64,000 nucleotides of DNA from CBDFHV01 sp965247705. GTDB lineage: Bacteria; Pseudomonadota; Alphaproteobacteria; Rhodospirillales; CAMCUA01. The DNA lies in NCBI GenBank assembly GCA_965247705.1, contig CBDFHV010000081.1, positions 62,001 to 126,000 on the forward strand, given 5' to 3'. The notes under the pieces were generated by a model that worked only from the letters and a program-made list of their open reading frames with translations, did no database searches and had not been told where the DNA came from. The position numbers were made by a program, and so were the translations under genes. Below are positions 27,883 to 36,871 of the stretch, piece after piece; within the stretch, counting starts at the first letter, position 1, and each line of letters opens with the position of its first letter.

Positions 27883-28817
27883 CCCAACCGGCCTTAAAAC
27901 CTTCGCTGGCGGCCGTGCGGGAGGCCGAAGAAGCGGCCGCCATTGAAACCCCCTTCCGCCGATTCCTCGCCGATTATTGCGAAAGCAAGGTCGCGATCGC
28001 TGCTTTTCTCGGCTTTGTGGCGGTCTTTTTCGTCGCCATGGCCTGCCCCTGGATATCGCCGACCGATCCCTACGATCTGTTGCAGGTGAGTATCCTCGAA
28101 AACCGCTTGCCGCCGGGCTCGGCGCGGTCCTCCGACGGGATGATCTATTGGCTGGGCACCGACGGTCAGGGCCGCGACATGCTGAGCGGCATATTCTATG
28201 GCCTGAGGATCAGCCTGTTCGTCGGCGTCTCCAGCGGCTTCATCGCCCTCGTGGTGGTCATGTGCGTCGGGCTTGCTGCCGCCTACTTTGGCGGACGGGT
28301 GGACAGCGTCATCATGCGGGTCGTCGACCTGCAGCTCAGCATCCCGACAATCCTGGTCGCACTGATCCTGCTCGCCATTCTGGGCCGGGGGGTGGACAAG
28401 ATCATCATCGCCCTGGTCATCGTCCAGTGGGCGTATTATGCGCGGATCATCCGCAGTCAGGCGCTGGCCGAACGACGCCGCGAATACATCGAAGCGGTCC
28501 AATGCCTGACCCTGGGACATCGCCGGATCATGTTCCGCCACCTGCTGCCCAACTGCATGCCGCCCCTGATCGTCGTCGGCACGGTGCAGGTGGGCCACGC
28601 GATCGCCCTGGAGGCGACCCTGTCGTTCCTGGGCCTCGGCCTGCCGCCGACGGAACCGTCCCTCGGCCTCCTCATCGCCAATGGGTTCGAATACGTGCTG
28701 AGCGGCCGCTATTGGATCAGCTTCTATCCCGGCATGGCGCTGTTGATCACCATCGCCACCATCAACCTGATGGGCGATCAGTTGCGCGATGTCCTCAATC
28801 CCCGGCTTCAGAAGTAG
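27879..28817 (+). CDS. ABC transporter permease, DppC type
   Basis: The protein has 312 residues with an N-terminal cytoplasmic segment and six spans. GTDGQGRDMLSGIFYGLRIS is the DppC signature and REYIEAVQCLTLGHRRIMFR is the EAA loop. Its start overlaps the DppB-type stop by 4 bases (ATGA). It forms the heterodimeric membrane channel with the upstream gene product. Confidence 0.93.
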   Translation: MTQPALKPSLAAVREAEEAAAIETPFRRFLADYCESKVAIAAFLGFVAVFFVAMACPWISPTDPYDLLQVSILENRLPPGSARSSDGMIYWLGTDGQGRDMLSGIFYGLRISLFVGVSSGFIALVVVMCVGLAAAYFGGRVDSVIMRVVDLQLSIPTILVALILLAILGRGVDKIIIALVIVQWAYYARIIRSQALAERRREYIEAVQCLTLGHRRIMFRHLLPNCMPPLIVVGTVQVGHAIALEATLSFLGLGLPPTEPSLGLLIANGFEYVLSGRYWISFYPGMALLITIATINLMGDQLRDVLNPRLQK

Positions 28818-28855
28818 CTGATCGCGGCGGCGAAACTTGAACTGAGAGGAACCCC

Positions 28856-29740
28856 ATGAGACTCAATCTACTGGGCACCGGCGTGCCCGAGCCATCTTTG
28901 AAACGGGCGTCTTCGAGCTACCTGATACGCACCGGCGACGACGTCATCCTGTTCGACCACGGCCCCGGCGCCTATCACCGCCTGAAGGAACTGGGCGTCT
29001 ACTGCACCGAGGTGACCCACGTTTTCATCACCCACCTGCACTTCGACCACTGTGCCGACCTGATAAGCCTGTTCCTCAACCGCTGGGACGTGGGTGCGGG
29101 AAACGTACCGCCGATGAAGATTTACGGCCCCCCCGGCATCCAGCAATTCATGGACCGGCTGTTCGGTCCCGAGGGCGCCTTCAACCTGGACTTGGAGGCG
29201 CGGACCCAACACTGGTCGAGCGTCGCCCTCTACCAATGGCGGGGCGGGGATGGGAAGCGCGCCCGTCCGGGCACCGAAGTGACCGAGCTCGCCGAAAGCG
29301 ACGTCGTCGAAGGCGATGGCTGGCGGTTGACCCTGGCCAACGTGCCCCACATGCAACCCTATCTGATCTGCTACGCCTATCGTCTGGAGGGCCCCGACGG
29401 CGTCTTCGCCTATTCCGGCGATGCGGCACCCTGCAAGGCCATGCACGAGCTCGCCCATCAGGCGGACGTACTGGTGCACATGTGCATCAGATTGGACGAA
29501 AAGCACACCGACTCGTCGGTCCGCGACGAGACCAAGTCCAGACTTGCCGCCATGCCCCACCGGGCGCTCGCCGCCCTGGCCCGCGACGCCGGGGTCAAGA
29601 CCCTGGTCGCCAGCCACTTCCCCCCGGGCACCGATCGGGACGGAATGCGCGAACGAACCATCGCCGACATGCACGAGATCTACGACGGCACCCTGATTTG
29701 GGGCGAAGACCTGATGGAGATCCCGGTCACCAGGAGCTGA
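28856..29740 (+). CDS. MBL-fold metallo-hydrolase
   Basis: This 294-residue protein has the zinc motif HLHFDH (His60, His62, Asp64, His65), a later His in NVPHMQP, an Asp in YSGDAAP and a His in SHFPPG. The LGTGVPEPSLKRASSS start is like RNase Z/arylsulfatase-type MBL proteins. It probably hydrolyses an ester, lactone or amide of the imported solute. AGAGGAA precedes its start. It is the last gene of the transporter transcript, 38 bases after the DppC-type gene. Confidence 0.88.
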   Translation: MRLNLLGTGVPEPSLKRASSSYLIRTGDDVILFDHGPGAYHRLKELGVYCTEVTHVFITHLHFDHCADLISLFLNRWDVGAGNVPPMKIYGPPGIQQFMDRLFGPEGAFNLDLEARTQHWSSVALYQWRGGDGKRARPGTEVTELAESDVVEGDGWRLTLANVPHMQPYLICYAYRLEGPDGVFAYSGDAAPCKAMHELAHQADVLVHMCIRLDEKHTDSSVRDETKSRLAAMPHRALAALARDAGVKTLVASHFPPGTDRDGMRERTIADMHEIYDGTLIWGEDLMEIPVTRS

Positions 29741-29775
29741 TACGTCGGCGCCTCTTCGATACCATTTCGGGACGG

Positions 29776-29850
29776 GGACGGGCGGGTCTCAGACCCGCCC
29801 CTACGAAAGCATCTTGAGTGCGTAGGGGCCGGTCTCAGACCGGCCCGCCT
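29776..29850. repeat. REP-like palindrome pair (copy 2)
   Basis: The same two 21-base palindromes as at 16859-16940 occur here (GGGCGGG-type at 29780-29800 and GGGCCGG-type at 29826-29846), in the same order and separated by 25 bases. The element lies between the MBL gene and the convergent hydrolase remnant and overlaps the hydrolase stop codon, so the last few hydrolase residues come from the repeat. Confidence 0.8.
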
Positions 29851-30173
29851 CTACCGCCCGTCGCCAGAAAATCGTCGACCAGGTCCATGAAGAGGACTGG
29901 CTTCTCCAGGTGCACGGCGTGGGCGCAGCCGGGCACCACGGCGAGACGGCAATCGGGGATCCCCCGCCACAGGTCGAGGAGGTGGTGGGGCGCGATCGAA
30001 CGGTCCCGATCGCCGCCAATCGCCAAGGTCGGGGCGGCGATCTCGCCCAACCGATCCCGCGCGCTCCATCCCTGCATGGTCCTCATGGCCGCCACGGCAC
30101 TGCTCGCCAACGCGCCGTCGCCGGCGGCGCGGCAAGGGGCGTAGGCCGGGCTTTTCTCGCCGTCGACGAACCA
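29835..30173 (-). pseudogene. Alpha/beta hydrolase, 3' part
   Basis: This C-terminal piece resumes with WFVDGEKSPAYAPCR and contains the charge-relay Asp in GGDRDRS and the catalytic His in GCAHAVHLEKP. It is cut from its N-terminal half (32726-33162) by the IS21-family element. The AACCA target duplication sits at 30169-30173. Rejoining the halves restores IVATWFVDGE in frame, so the IS is the only visible lesion. Confidence 0.88.
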
Positions 30174-30285
30174 ATGTTAACGGCGGAGGAATAATGCACC
30201 ACGCGAGGCGGCCGGGCGGTCCGGTCGCGGCGGCGCAAAATTGTGCCACTCATGGTCCCTTGTCGGTTGCGACGAGGGGCAGGAG

Positions 30286-31788
30286 ATGTACGGCGTGGAG
30301 CTCTATGCGGCGGTTCGACTGGCGGTTGTCGACGAGGGTCTGAGCCATCACGAGGCGGGCCGGCGGTTCGGCATCGACCGCCGGACGGTGAAGAAGATGC
30401 TGAGCTATTCGGCGCCGCCGGGATACCGCCGGACGAAGCCGGTCAGGCGGCCGAAGCTGGACGGGTTCACCGGCATCGTCGACGCGATCCTGGAGGCGGA
30501 CACGGATCCGGACGTGCCGCGCAAGCAGCGTCACACGGCGCATCGGATCTTCGAGCGGCTACGGGACGAGCACGGGTTCACCGGCGGCTACACCATTGTG
30601 AAGGACTATGTGCGTTCCCGGCGGCAATCGACGCGCGAGGCCTTCGTGCCGCTGCATCACCCGCCGGGCCATGCCCAGGTCGACTTCGGCGAGGCGGTGG
30701 TGGAGGTCGGGGGCAGGCGGGAGAAGGTCGCCTTCTTCTGCCTGATCCTGCCCCATTCCAACCTCTGGTTCGTCAAGGCGTATCCCCGGGAGACGACGGA
30801 GGCCTTCCTGGACGGCCATGTCAGCGCCTTCGCCTTCCTCGGCGGGGTTCCGCGCTCGATCCTCTACGACAACACGACCCTGGCGGTGGCACGGATCCTG
30901 GGCGACGGCACGCGTCGGCGCACGCAGGCGTTCACGCATCTGCAATCGCACTACCTGTTCCGCGACCGCTTCGGCCGGCCCGGCAAGGGCAACGACAAGG
31001 GCAAGGTGGAGGCCCTGGTGAAGACGGCACGGCGCCGGTTCATGGTGCCGATCCCGAAGGTGCACGACCTGTCGGTCCTGAACGAGCGGCTGATGGCGCG
31101 CTGCCTGGAGCGGCTCGACGCGCTGGAGGCAGGCGACCGGGCGACGGCATTGTTGGGCGACCTCGACGCCCTGCGCGATCTGCCGGCGGTTCCCTTCGAG
31201 GCCTGCGAGCATGTGCCGGGCCAGATCTTGTCCACGGCCCTGGTGCGCTACCGGCTGGTGGACTACTCGGCGCCGACGGTGCACGCCCACAAGAAGGTCA
31301 TGGTGAAGGGCTATGTCGACCGGGTCGAGATCGCGCTCGGCGCCGAGATCGTCGCCCGCCATCGGCGCTCCTATGTCCGCGGCGACGTCATCTACGAGCC
31401 GCTGCACTATCTGTCGCTGCTGGAGAAGAAGCCGGGCGCCCTGGACCAGGCGGCGCCGCTGCGGGGATGGAAGCTCGATCCCGCCTTCGACACGCTGCGC
31501 CGCCTCCTCGAAGCCCGCTTCGGCCCGCGCGGCAAGCGCGAATACATCCAGGTGCTGCGCCTGCACGAAGACTTCCCGGCACGCCAAGTGGCGGCCGCGG
31601 TGCGCGACGCGGTGAAGCGGCGCCTGATCGGCTTCGATGCGGTCAAGCATCTCCTGCTGGCGCGCATCGAGAGGCGGCCCGTGCATCTCGACCTGTCGCG
31701 CTATCCGCACTTGCCCCAGCCCTTCGTCGCCGCCACGCGGAGCGCCGACTACGCCACCCTGCTGGCCGGAGGGGCCGGCCATGGCTGA
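30286..31788 (+). CDS. istA: IS21 transposase
   Basis: The protein has 500 residues from the ATG at 30286 (preceded by GGGGCAGGAG). It has an N-terminal helix-turn-helix (LSHHEAGRRFGIDRRTVKKM). An integrase catalytic core follows with Asp in HAQVDFGEA, Asp in SILYDNTTLAV and Glu in KGKVEALVK. The DDE set is complete, so the element may be active. The stop overlaps the istB start (ATGGCTGA), as is usual in IS21. Confidence 0.95.
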   Translation: MYGVELYAAVRLAVVDEGLSHHEAGRRFGIDRRTVKKMLSYSAPPGYRRTKPVRRPKLDGFTGIVDAILEADTDPDVPRKQRHTAHRIFERLRDEHGFTGGYTIVKDYVRSRRQSTREAFVPLHHPPGHAQVDFGEAVVEVGGRREKVAFFCLILPHSNLWFVKAYPRETTEAFLDGHVSAFAFLGGVPRSILYDNTTLAVARILGDGTRRRTQAFTHLQSHYLFRDRFGRPGKGNDKGKVEALVKTARRRFMVPIPKVHDLSVLNERLMARCLERLDALEAGDRATALLGDLDALRDLPAVPFEACEHVPGQILSTALVRYRLVDYSAPTVHAHKKVMVKGYVDRVEIALGAEIVARHRRSYVRGDVIYEPLHYLSLLEKKPGALDQAAPLRGWKLDPAFDTLRRLLEARFGPRGKREYIQVLRLHEDFPARQVAAAVRDAVKRRLIGFDAVKHLLLARIERRPVHLDLSRYPHLPQPFVAATRSADYATLLAGGAGHG

Positions 31789-32545
31789 GGCCCCCCGCAT
31801 CCTGCTCGAACATCACCTGAAGAGGCTGAAGCTGCCGACCTTCCTGCGGGAATACGAGAAACTGGCGCGCCAGTGCGCGGCCGAGGGCCTGGATCATGTG
31901 CAGTTCCTCGCCCGACTGGTGGAGCTGGAGCTGATCGACCGCGAGCGCCGCCTCGTCGAGCGCCGCATCAGGCAGGCCGGGTTCCCTGTCGTCAAACAGC
32001 TCGAGAGCTTCGACTTCAAGGCAATCCCGAGCCTCAACAAGATGCTGGTGCTGGATCTCGCGCGCGGCGAGTACATCACGCGCCGTGAGAACGTAATCCT
32101 GCTCGGCCCAAGCGGCGTCGGGAAGACGCATGTCGCTCTCGCCCTCGGCCTCGCCGCCTGCCAGAAGGGCCTTTCCGTGCGCTTCGCCACAGCCTCCCAT
32201 CTGGTCCACGAGCTGATCGAGGCACGCGACGAGAAGAGGCTGCTCCGCCTCCAGGACCAGCTCGCCAGGGTCAATCTCCTGATCGTCGACGAGCTCGGAT
32301 ACGTGCCCCTCTCGCAGACCGGAAGCGAGCTGCTGTTCGACGTCTTCAGCCGGCGCTACGAGAACGGCGCCACCATCGTGACCTCAAACCTGCCCTTCCA
32401 GGAATGGACGACGGTCTTCGCCAGCGAGCGCCTCACCGGCGCGCTGCTCGACCGCATCACCCACCATGTCCATATCCTGGAGATGAACGGCGAGAGCTAC
32501 CGGCTCAAGCAGAGCCGGTCACGACACCGGCAACCGTCCGAATAA
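31781..32545 (+). CDS. istB: IS21 helper ATPase
   Basis: This 254-residue AAA+ protein has the Walker A LLGPSGVGKTHVALALG and the Walker B LLIVDELGYVPLS. It forms an ATP-dependent oligomer that recruits IstA to target DNA. The start at 31781 overlaps istA by 8 bases. Length and motifs are complete. Confidence 0.96.
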   Translation: MAEAPRILLEHHLKRLKLPTFLREYEKLARQCAAEGLDHVQFLARLVELELIDRERRLVERRIRQAGFPVVKQLESFDFKAIPSLNKMLVLDLARGEYITRRENVILLGPSGVGKTHVALALGLAACQKGLSVRFATASHLVHELIEARDEKRLLRLQDQLARVNLLIVDELGYVPLSQTGSELLFDVFSRRYENGATIVTSNLPFQEWTTVFASERLTGALLDRITHHVHILEMNGESYRLKQSRSRHRQPSE

Positions 32546-32725
32546 CCCCCCGCTTGCCCGCGTGGGCCCACAGGCCCCTCCCACGCGCGGGCCGCCGCCA
32601 GCCGCGCGGAGGGCGCGTCGCCCCGCGCGCGGGTCCCTCCCATGGACTACGCGGACAAGCTACCACCGAGCCCGTGGTACATTTTTGCGCCGCCGCCCCG
32701 GTACATATTCCCGCCGCCGTTGACA

Positions 32726-33162
32726 AACCAGGTGGCGACGATGCGGTCCGCCGTCGCCTCGATCCCCTCGGCCGCGATGCGGGCGATGGTTTCCTCGACG
32801 GTTTCGAATCGCTCAGGCAATCCGGACTGGCACGCGGTGCCGTAGAGGATCAGGCGCGAGATTCGGGATGGCGCGTCGAGTGCCACCTGCTGGACGATCA
32901 TGCCGCCCATGGAGTGGCCCATGAGGCGGCAGCGCTCGATCCCCAGCCCGTCCATGAACTCGATCAGGGCGGCGGCGAACCCCGCCACCGTCTCGGGGAC
33001 CGGGAGTGCGGCGCTGCCGGCAAAGCCCGGGAGGTCCGGCAGGATGACCTGGAAGCGTCGGGCGAAGTGCTCGGCCACGGCGCCCCAGTAGCCGCCGCCG
33101 CCGAGAAAGCCGTGCACCAGGACCAGGGCCTCCCCCGTTCCCATGCGCCGGTAGTTCAGCAT
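32726..33162 (-). pseudogene. Alpha/beta hydrolase, 5' part
   Basis: The N-terminal half starts MLNYRRMGTGEALVLVHGFL. It has the oxyanion loop HGFLGGGGYW and the nucleophile elbow GHSMGG. It ends at the AACCA duplication within IVATWFV. If expressed alone it would run into the IS end and stop soon after, without the acid and His residues. The start is the ATG at 33162. Confidence 0.88.
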
Positions 33163-33375
33163 CCCTAGGACTCCCGCCGTCCGCCGAAAATGGTAGCGGC
33201 ATCGAGCATCGATCGGAAGCGTGTCCATTGATCCCGGGACGGGATGGGGCACATGGTGTGTCCCGGCACGGGTCAAGGTCCGTTCGGGTGCGAGAAGACG
33301 GCCATTCGGTACGCGCCGTCGGCAATCGCCCTTCGTCCTTCCATAGCACTGAGAGTAGCGGGGACCGGCCTTGGA

Positions 33376-33404
33376 TTGCGCGTCGGCAGGGCCGGACGCA
33401 CAAT
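33376..33404 (+). promoter_or_regulatory. Candidate promoter upstream of TPR gene 1 (duplicated upstream of the caspase gene)
   Basis: TTGCGC (33376-33381), a 17-bp spacer and CACAAT (33399-33404) lie about 80 bases before the TPR gene. A 22-base block ending in these -35 bases, together with the CGGACGCACAATGGG block, recurs almost exactly at 39523-39569 with the same spacing. The rest of the 33163-33485 gap shows nothing else. Confidence 0.45.
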
Positions 33405-33485
33405 GGGGTGTCGTGACCCTATGGAGGACGAGACGCGTGACGGCCGGCCCTCGCCGCGGTCGTCATGGAGAAACGGAGATCGACG

Positions 33486-36062
33486 ATGCCTCGATTGAGC
33501 CCTTGGTCGGTTGCGGGCCTCCTTGTCCTGACCCTGGTTTCCTCACCCGCCGTTGCGCAACCGACGTCCTGGGAGGCGCACAACCAGGCCGGGCGCAAGG
33601 CCTTCGGGGCCGGCGACGAGGTGGCCACCGAGCGCCACTTCCGGGCGGCGCTCGAAGCGGCGGAGGCGTTCGCGCCCGACGATCCGCGATGGCCCGAATC
33701 CCTCTACCAACTGGGCCAGATCCTTGCCTTGCTCGGCCGGCCCGCCGAGGCCGAACCGCACCTGAAGCGGGCGCTCGCCCTGGTCGAGGGATCAAAAGGC
33801 GCCGACCACCCCGACGTCGCCGGGCACCTGGACAACCTGGCCAAGCTCTACCGAAACCTGGAGCGGGCGGTGGAAGCCGATGCGCCGGTCAAGCGGGCAA
33901 GTGAAATTCGGGCAAAGCCGCCCGACGCGGAACACCTGTGGACCGGCCACATGTCAACAGGATCTACAGCCTACGAGCAAAGCCGCTACACAGAGGCGGA
34001 GATCCAACTTGGGTTCGCGCTCGCGGTGGCGGAGGAATTTGGGCCACGGGACCCACGACTGGCCAAGACCCTGTACACCCTGGCGCAGCTCTATCGCGTT
34101 CAGGGCCGATACCCCGAGGCCGAACAGCTGTACAAGCGCTCGCTGGCTATCCGAGAAGTGGCTTTGGGAGCCGAACACCCTGACGTCGGAATCAGCCTCA
34201 ACAACCTGGCCTCGGTTTACCAATCCCAGGGCAAGTACGCCGAGGCCGAGCCGCTATACAATCGGTCCCTGGCGATCTACGAGAAGGCCTGGGGAGGCGA
34301 ACATCGGGAGGTGGGTACAACCCTCAACAACCTGGCTTCGCTCTACAGCATGCAGGGCAAGTTCGCCGAAGCCAAGCCACTTTACTTGCGGTCCCTGGCG
34401 ATTCGGGAATTGACACTGGGTGCTGATCATCCCGATGTAGCCACAAGCCTTAACAATTTAGCCTGGCTCTACAAAGCCCAGGGCAGGCATGCTGAGGCCG
34501 AGCCACTCTACTTGCGCTCGCTGGCGATCTTGGAACGGGCACTGGGCGCTGATCATCCCGACGTATCCACCAGACTCAACAACTTGGCCGCCCTCTATCA
34601 CGACCAAGGCAAGTACGACGATGCCGAGCCGCTTCTCGAGCGCTCGCTGGCGAGCCGGGAAAAGGCCTTAGGTCCCGAGCACCCGGATGTAGGGACAAGC
34701 CTCAACAACTTGGCCGAACTTTTTCGTACCCAGGGCAAGTACGAAGACGCCGAGCCGCTCTATGAGCGCTCGCGGGCCATCTTGGAACCGGCGTTGGGGG
34801 CGGATCATCCCAAGGTGGCGGCAAGCCTCGACAACCTAGCCCAGCTGTACCACGCCCAGGGCAGGTACGCGGATGCCGAGCCGCTTTATGAGCGCTCGCT
34901 GGCGATCCGGGAAAAGGCCTTAGGTCCCGAGCACCCGGATGTAGGGACAAGCCTCAACAACTTGGCCGAACTTTTTCGTACCCAGGGCAAGTACGAAGAC
35001 GCCGAGCCGCTCTATGAGCGCTCGCTGGCGATCTTGGAAAAGACCTTGGGGCCGGTGCACCCGGACGTGGGAGTCAGCCTCCACAACCTGGCCAACCTCT
35101 ATCACGACCAAGGCAAGTACGCCGGGGTCGAACCGCTCTACCAGCGCTCGCTGGCGATCTTGGAAAAGACCTTGGGGCCGGAACACCCGCGCGTGGGAAC
35201 CAGCCTCAACAGCCTAGCGGAGGTTTACCGTGACCAGGGCCGTTACGCCGAGGCCGAGCCGCTCTATGAGCGCTCGGTATCGATCACCGAAATGGCCTTG
35301 GGGCCGGCACATCCGGAAGTGGCCGGCGGACTAAACAACCTGGCCAACCTCTATCACGACCAAGGCAAGTACGCCGAGGCCGAGCCGATGTACAAGCGCG
35401 CCTTGATGATCCAGGAAAGGGCCTTGGGTCCGGAGCACCCCGCGGTCGCAGCGAACCTCTACAATCTGGCTGCGCTCTATCATGCCCTAGGCCGATACCC
35501 CGAGGCCGATTCGCTGCTCAAACGCTCCCTGAGGATCACCGAAAAAGCCCTCGGTCCGGAACACCTCGACATGGCGCTAAGCCTCAACTGGCTGGCAAAG
35601 CTCCGGCATGCCCAAGGGCGGAACGCCGAAGCCGAATCCCTTCACAAGCGCTCGCTGGCGATCGCCGAGAAAGCCCTCAGTGCAGAGCACCCCAGCGTCG
35701 GACAGGTGCTCCACGACCTGGCGAAGCTCTACCAAGCCCAAGGCCGAATTTCCGAGGCGCAAGTGCTCCACGAGCGGGCGTTAGGGATCCGGAAAGAGTC
35801 CCTGGGTGAGGAACATCCGGATGTGGGGGAAAGCCTCAACAGTCTGGCCATTCTGTACCAATCCCAGGGCAAGCACGCCGAAGCCGAGGAACTCTTCCAG
35901 CGCTCCCTGGCGATCCGGGAAAAGGCCCTGGACGCGGCGCACCCGCACGTTGCGCAGACTCTTGTGGATTACGCCGCCCTGCTTCGGGAAATTGGGCGCG
36001 GCGAAGAGGCGGAGAAGCTGGATGCCCGCGCCAGCGCGATCCGCGCCAAGGGCAAAAAGTGA
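33486..36062 (+). CDS. Exported tetratricopeptide (kinesin-light-chain type) repeat protein
   Basis: The protein has 858 residues. A signal peptide (MPRLSPWSVAGLLVLTLV...AVAQ) is followed by about 15 regular 42-residue TPR units with consensus SLNNLAxLYxxQGKYAEAEP, then LYxRSLAIxEKALGPEHPDV. The last unit is shorter and lysine-ended. It is probably a periplasmic scaffold that binds partner proteins. I prefer the ATG at 33486 (CGGAGA upstream) because the paralog at 36077 starts with the same MPRL; an ATG at 33465 is possible. Units 6-7 and 8-9 are nearly identical in DNA, showing recent repeat expansion. Confidence 0.9.
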   Translation: MPRLSPWSVAGLLVLTLVSSPAVAQPTSWEAHNQAGRKAFGAGDEVATERHFRAALEAAEAFAPDDPRWPESLYQLGQILALLGRPAEAEPHLKRALALVEGSKGADHPDVAGHLDNLAKLYRNLERAVEADAPVKRASEIRAKPPDAEHLWTGHMSTGSTAYEQSRYTEAEIQLGFALAVAEEFGPRDPRLAKTLYTLAQLYRVQGRYPEAEQLYKRSLAIREVALGAEHPDVGISLNNLASVYQSQGKYAEAEPLYNRSLAIYEKAWGGEHREVGTTLNNLASLYSMQGKFAEAKPLYLRSLAIRELTLGADHPDVATSLNNLAWLYKAQGRHAEAEPLYLRSLAILERALGADHPDVSTRLNNLAALYHDQGKYDDAEPLLERSLASREKALGPEHPDVGTSLNNLAELFRTQGKYEDAEPLYERSRAILEPALGADHPKVAASLDNLAQLYHAQGRYADAEPLYERSLAIREKALGPEHPDVGTSLNNLAELFRTQGKYEDAEPLYERSLAILEKTLGPVHPDVGVSLHNLANLYHDQGKYAGVEPLYQRSLAILEKTLGPEHPRVGTSLNSLAEVYRDQGRYAEAEPLYERSVSITEMALGPAHPEVAGGLNNLANLYHDQGKYAEAEPMYKRALMIQERALGPEHPAVAANLYNLAALYHALGRYPEADSLLKRSLRITEKALGPEHLDMALSLNWLAKLRHAQGRNAEAESLHKRSLAIAEKALSAEHPSVGQVLHDLAKLYQAQGRISEAQVLHERALGIRKESLGEEHPDVGESLNSLAILYQSQGKHAEAEELFQRSLAIREKALDAAHPHVAQTLVDYAALLREIGRGEEAEKLDARASAIRAKGKK

Positions 36063-36076
36063 AGCTGAGAACGAAG

Positions 36077-36871
36077 ATGCCTCGATTGAGACCTTGGTTA
36101 CTTGCAAGCGCCCTTATCCTGGCCCTGATCTGCTCGCCCGCGTTCGCGCAGCCCGCCTCTTGGGAGGCGCACACCCAGGCCGGGCGCAAGGCCTTCGGGG
36201 CCGGCGACGAGGCCGCCACCGAGCGCCACTTCCGGGCGGCCCTCGAAGCGGCGGAGGCGTTCGCGCCCGACGATCCGCGACGGCCCGAGTCTCTCTATCA
36301 GTTGGGCCAGATCCTGGCCGTTCTCGGCCGAACCGCCGAGGCCGAGCCGTACCTGAAGCGGGCATTGGCCTTGGTCGAGGAAATCAAGGGCGCGAACCAT
36401 CCTCACGTCGCCGGGCATCTGGAGAACTTGGCCGGGCTGTATCGGGAGCTTGGGCGAGAGAGGGATGCTGCCGCACTCATCGGTCGGGCGTGGAATATTC
36501 GGGAAAACTCGGCCGACACAAATCACTTACGGACAAACAGCAATTCAAACAAGGTGCAAGGCCGACATGCGGACGCGGAGCGCTCGTGGACCAGCTACAT
36601 GAAGGACGCCAGGGTAGCGGACTCCCTAGGCCGCTACGTGGACGCTGAGGCCTATCTTTTGGCCGCGGTACAAGTTGCGAATTCATTTGGAGTGCATGAT
36701 TCACGACTGGCTAGCGCTTCTCACGAACTGGCTCTTCTTTACCGAACGCAAGGCAATTATCCGGACGCCGAGCCGCTTTTCCGGCACGCATTGTCGATCT
36801 ACGAAATAATCTTGGGAACAGAACATCCACATGTTGCAGTCGTCATAAACGCTCTTGCCATGAACTATCAC
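36077..36871 (+). pseudogene. TPR protein 2, 5' part (split by IS1380 element)
   Basis: The signal peptide MPRLRPWLLASALILALICS and the next ~100 residues closely match TPR protein 1 (FGAGDEAATERHFRAALEAA), so the two arose by tandem duplication. The coding sequence then enters TPR units and breaks at the ATCAC target duplication (36867-36871) within LAMNYHY. As it stands the frame runs into the IS and stops at 37063. An in-frame GTG at 36059 overlapping the upstream stop is an alternative start. Confidence 0.85.

Larger units (their letters stand above)
30174..32725 (+). mobile_element. IS21-family insertion sequence
   Basis: This element of about 2.55 kb has istA and istB genes. The left end reads TGTTAACGGCGG and the complement of the right end TGTCAACGGCGG. 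Inside each end a second repeat (GGCGGCGCAAAA-TG-ACCAC type) is found, giving the multiple-repeat ends typical of IS21. The flanks carry the 5-bp duplication AACCA (30169-30173 and 32726-32730), with one extra A at the left junction. It splits an alpha/beta hydrolase gene. Confidence 0.92.

Noticed and set aside
30559..31800. 413-codon minus-strand frame inside the IS21 element
   Set aside because: Antisense to istA, which has complete DDE residues.
33600..36000. CRISPR-like or satellite repeat because of regular 126-bp periodicity
   Set aside because: The period is 42 codons and encodes TPR units in one open frame; there are no spacers.
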